NCBI GenBank assembly: GCA_016180765.1
Contig: JACPAP010000049.1
Span: forward strand, 3,875-8,894
Direction: 5' to 3'
Length of the DNA stretch: 5,020 nt
DNA from: Gemmatimonadota bacterium
Lineage (GTDB): Bacteria; Gemmatimonadota; Gemmatimonadetes; Gemmatimonadales; GWC2-71-9
Shown here in pieces: positions 3,689 to 5,020 of this stretch. Made by a program: the position numbers and the translations under genes. The notes beneath the pieces are model-generated. The model was not told the origin of the DNA, did not search any database, and saw nothing but the letters and a program-made list of their open reading frames with translations. The first letter of the stretch is position 1. Every line of letters starts with the position of its first letter.

Positions 3689-5020
3689 CTACTCGTCGTC
3701 GAAGGTCTGGTTGGGCTCGAACTTCTCCTCGTCCAGCTTGAAGGCCTGGTCCCACTCGGCATCGGTCTGCTTGCCCAGCACCCGCCGCGCGATGTACTCG
3801 CCGATCACCGGCCCCAGCTTGAAGCCCTCGGCCGATCCGCCGCCGGCAATCCACACGTTGTCCAAACCGGGATAGTGATCCACAATGGGGTTCCGGTCCA
3901 CGCTGCTCTCGTAATGGCAGGCGTGGGTCTGGACGATGGGCGCGTCCTTGAGGTCCGGGAAGCGCTCGGCCAGGAAGTTGCGCGGGCCTTCCAGCGCCTC
4001 GGGCGGCACCCAGCGGTTGGACAGGTCCGGATCGAGCTGCTCCGGCGGAGTGGGCGGCCGAGGCGGCTCGGCGGGGCGATTACCTGCCGGCGCGTTCCCC
4101 GCGCCCTGGGCGGCGCCCGCGTTCGGGTTGGCCGTGGGGGGTTGCTCACCCTGGCCGCCCTGCTCACCCTGCGCATTCTGCCGCCGGCTGCCGCCTCGCA
4201 CCCGGAAGCCCCGGTTGTCCACGCCCAGCGCGGGCCAGCCGGTGACGCCCGGGAAGTTGAACGACGGCAGGTTGGGATAGATGAACCGCTCGTCGCCCAC
4301 CGGCGTCCCGAAGTACGCCACCCGGCCCAACGGCGTCCGCAGCCGGTCCGCCATCACCTCCGGCAGCACTTTGGGGAGCCAGGGGCCGCAGGCGAAGACG
4401 TACTGATCCGCGCCCAGCATCTCGCCCGTATTCAACGGCAGGTGCTGGAGGCGGCCGCCGGCGGTGGGCCCCAGACTGGCCCGCGCGATCACAATCCTCC
4501 CCCCCTGCTGCCGGAACGCCTCCGCCACCACCTCGCAAGATCGCCGGGCCCGCGCCACACCGGCCCGCGGCTCGAACAGCACCGTGGTCACGCCCTCGGT
4601 GTTGATCTGCGGGTACTCGCGCCGCACGTCGTCAATGCTGGGCGTCTCGTACGGCAGCCCCAGCTTGTCCCAGGTCTTCTTGTTGTTAACGATGAACCGG
4701 TCGTCTGCCTCGGCGCGGAAGATCAGGTCGCCGGTGGCGAAGAAAACCTGCATCCGGAACGGCTTGGCCCACTCGTCGTTCCACTCTTTCCATTTGTCAA
4801 TCGCCTGGCTCGCCATCCGCACCCACAGCTCCCGCTCGGCGTACGAGCTACGGATGCCGCGGCTTTCATCGCCCGAAGTCGAGCGGGAATTGCCGGGCCC
4901 GTAGGCGTCCACCAGCGTCACCGAGGCGCCCATCCGGCGGAGGTGGAGCGCGGTCCAACCGCCGAACGCCCCGGCGCCGATCACGATGATCTCCGGCGAG
5001 CGACGGATGAACGCCGGCGC
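3689..5020 (-). CDS. FAD-dependent oxidoreductase, DAO/sarcosine-oxidase-like (5' end outside window)
   Basis: The frame is open to the right edge, giving 443 residues in the window (residue 1 at 5020). The GTG at 4984 is the valine of the first beta strand, not the start. EIIVIGAGAFGG (10-21) is the Rossmann GxGxxG site, D38 ends the second strand, and STSGDESRGIRSSY (47-60) matches the flavin-binding stretch of monomeric sarcosine oxidase and N-methyltryptophan oxidase. HACHYESSVDRNPIVD (366-381) places C368 where those enzymes bind FAD covalently. WIAGGGSAEGFKLGPVIGEYIA (390-411) is the closing FAD motif. Such enzymes oxidise secondary or primary amines or amino acids, releasing H2O2; the substrate here is unknown. 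Residues of about 278-330 are a Gly, Gln, Pro and Ala-rich insertion not typical of the family. The stop TAG lies 4 nt before the hydrolase start. Confidence 0.9.
   Translation of the reverse strand, partial: APAFIRRSPEIIVIGAGAFGGWTALHLRRMGASVTLVDAYGPGNSRSTSGDESRGIRSSYAERELWVRMASQAIDKWKEWNDEWAKPFRMQVFFATGDLIFRAEADDRFIVNNKKTWDKLGLPYETPSIDDVRREYPQINTEGVTTVLFEPRAGVARARRSCEVVAEAFRQQGGRIVIARASLGPTAGGRLQHLPLNTGEMLGADQYVFACGPWLPKVLPEVMADRLRTPLGRVAYFGTPVGDERFIYPNLPSFNFPGVTGWPALGVDNRGFRVRGGSRRQNAQGEQGGQGEQPPTANPNAGAAQGAGNAPAGNRPAEPPRPPTPPEQLDPDLSNRWVPPEALEGPRNFLAERFPDLKDAPIVQTHACHYESSVDRNPIVDHYPGLDNVWIAGGGSAEGFKLGPVIGEYIARRVLGKQTDAEWDQAFKLDEEKFEPNQTFDDE

Noticed and set aside
3196..3741. Long plus-strand frames opposite the hydrolase and flavoprotein
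   Set aside because: They are mirror frames of GC-rich coding DNA; the minus-strand proteins carry full catalytic motifs.
3685..3762. Earlier start for the hydrolase at 3762
   Set aside because: It would add 26 Ser/Arg/Pro-rich residues overlapping the flavoprotein 3' end and bury the signal peptide; the GTG at 3684 fits both signal peptide and spacing.
1..5020. CRISPR array, tRNA or rRNA genes, integron integrase
   Set aside because: No regularly spaced direct repeats, no tRNA- or rRNA-like stretch and no tyrosine recombinase reading frame were seen on either strand.

Overview
This is a GC-rich environmental bacterial fragment. It carries no taxonomic marker. The secreted alpha/beta hydrolase and the DAO-family flavoprotein look to me like genes of Gemmatimonadota, Acidobacteriota or similar soil phyla, but that is an impression from memory, not a search. 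The window divides into an accessory left half (about 1-2470) and a conventional chromosomal right half (about 2617-5020).

The left half reads best as a short run of integron gene cassettes with no integrase in view (a CALIN-like array). It holds (i) the 3' end of an IS110-family transposase (to 200); (ii) the right half of an attC site ending in the core GTTAGAT at 283-289; (iii) a cassette of about 1.25 kb (284-1529) with a small minus-strand gene (302-532) and a plus-strand gene for a PIN-like domain followed by a membrane-spanning C-terminus (522-1292); (iv) a well-supported attC (1300-1535) whose left arm is split by a 91-bp MITE (1314-1404) with 19-bp terminal inverted repeats and a 4-bp CAAA target duplication; (v) a cassette of about 0.65 kb before its attC, carrying a ribbon-helix-helix antitoxin and a PIN-family toxin in the antisense direction (2149-1530); (vi) a long, apparently decayed attC (2177-2468) that closes the array. 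All attC sites point the same way, so the integrase end would lie to the left.

The right half is a tight two-gene minus-strand operon: a FAD-dependent DAO/sarcosine-oxidase-like oxidoreductase (its 5' end is beyond the window) followed 4 nt later by a MetX-like alpha/beta hydrolase with a signal peptide. A GC-rich hairpin at 2484-2504 lies between this operon and the array.

The toxin-antitoxin cassette could stabilise the array. The PIN-plus-membrane gene is the best candidate for an undescribed cassette-borne effector. The IS110 remnant and the MITE both lie at attC sites, which suggests attC hairpins act as insertion targets here. The attC calls rest on core boxes, spacing and arm pairing read by eye; no folding or search was run.
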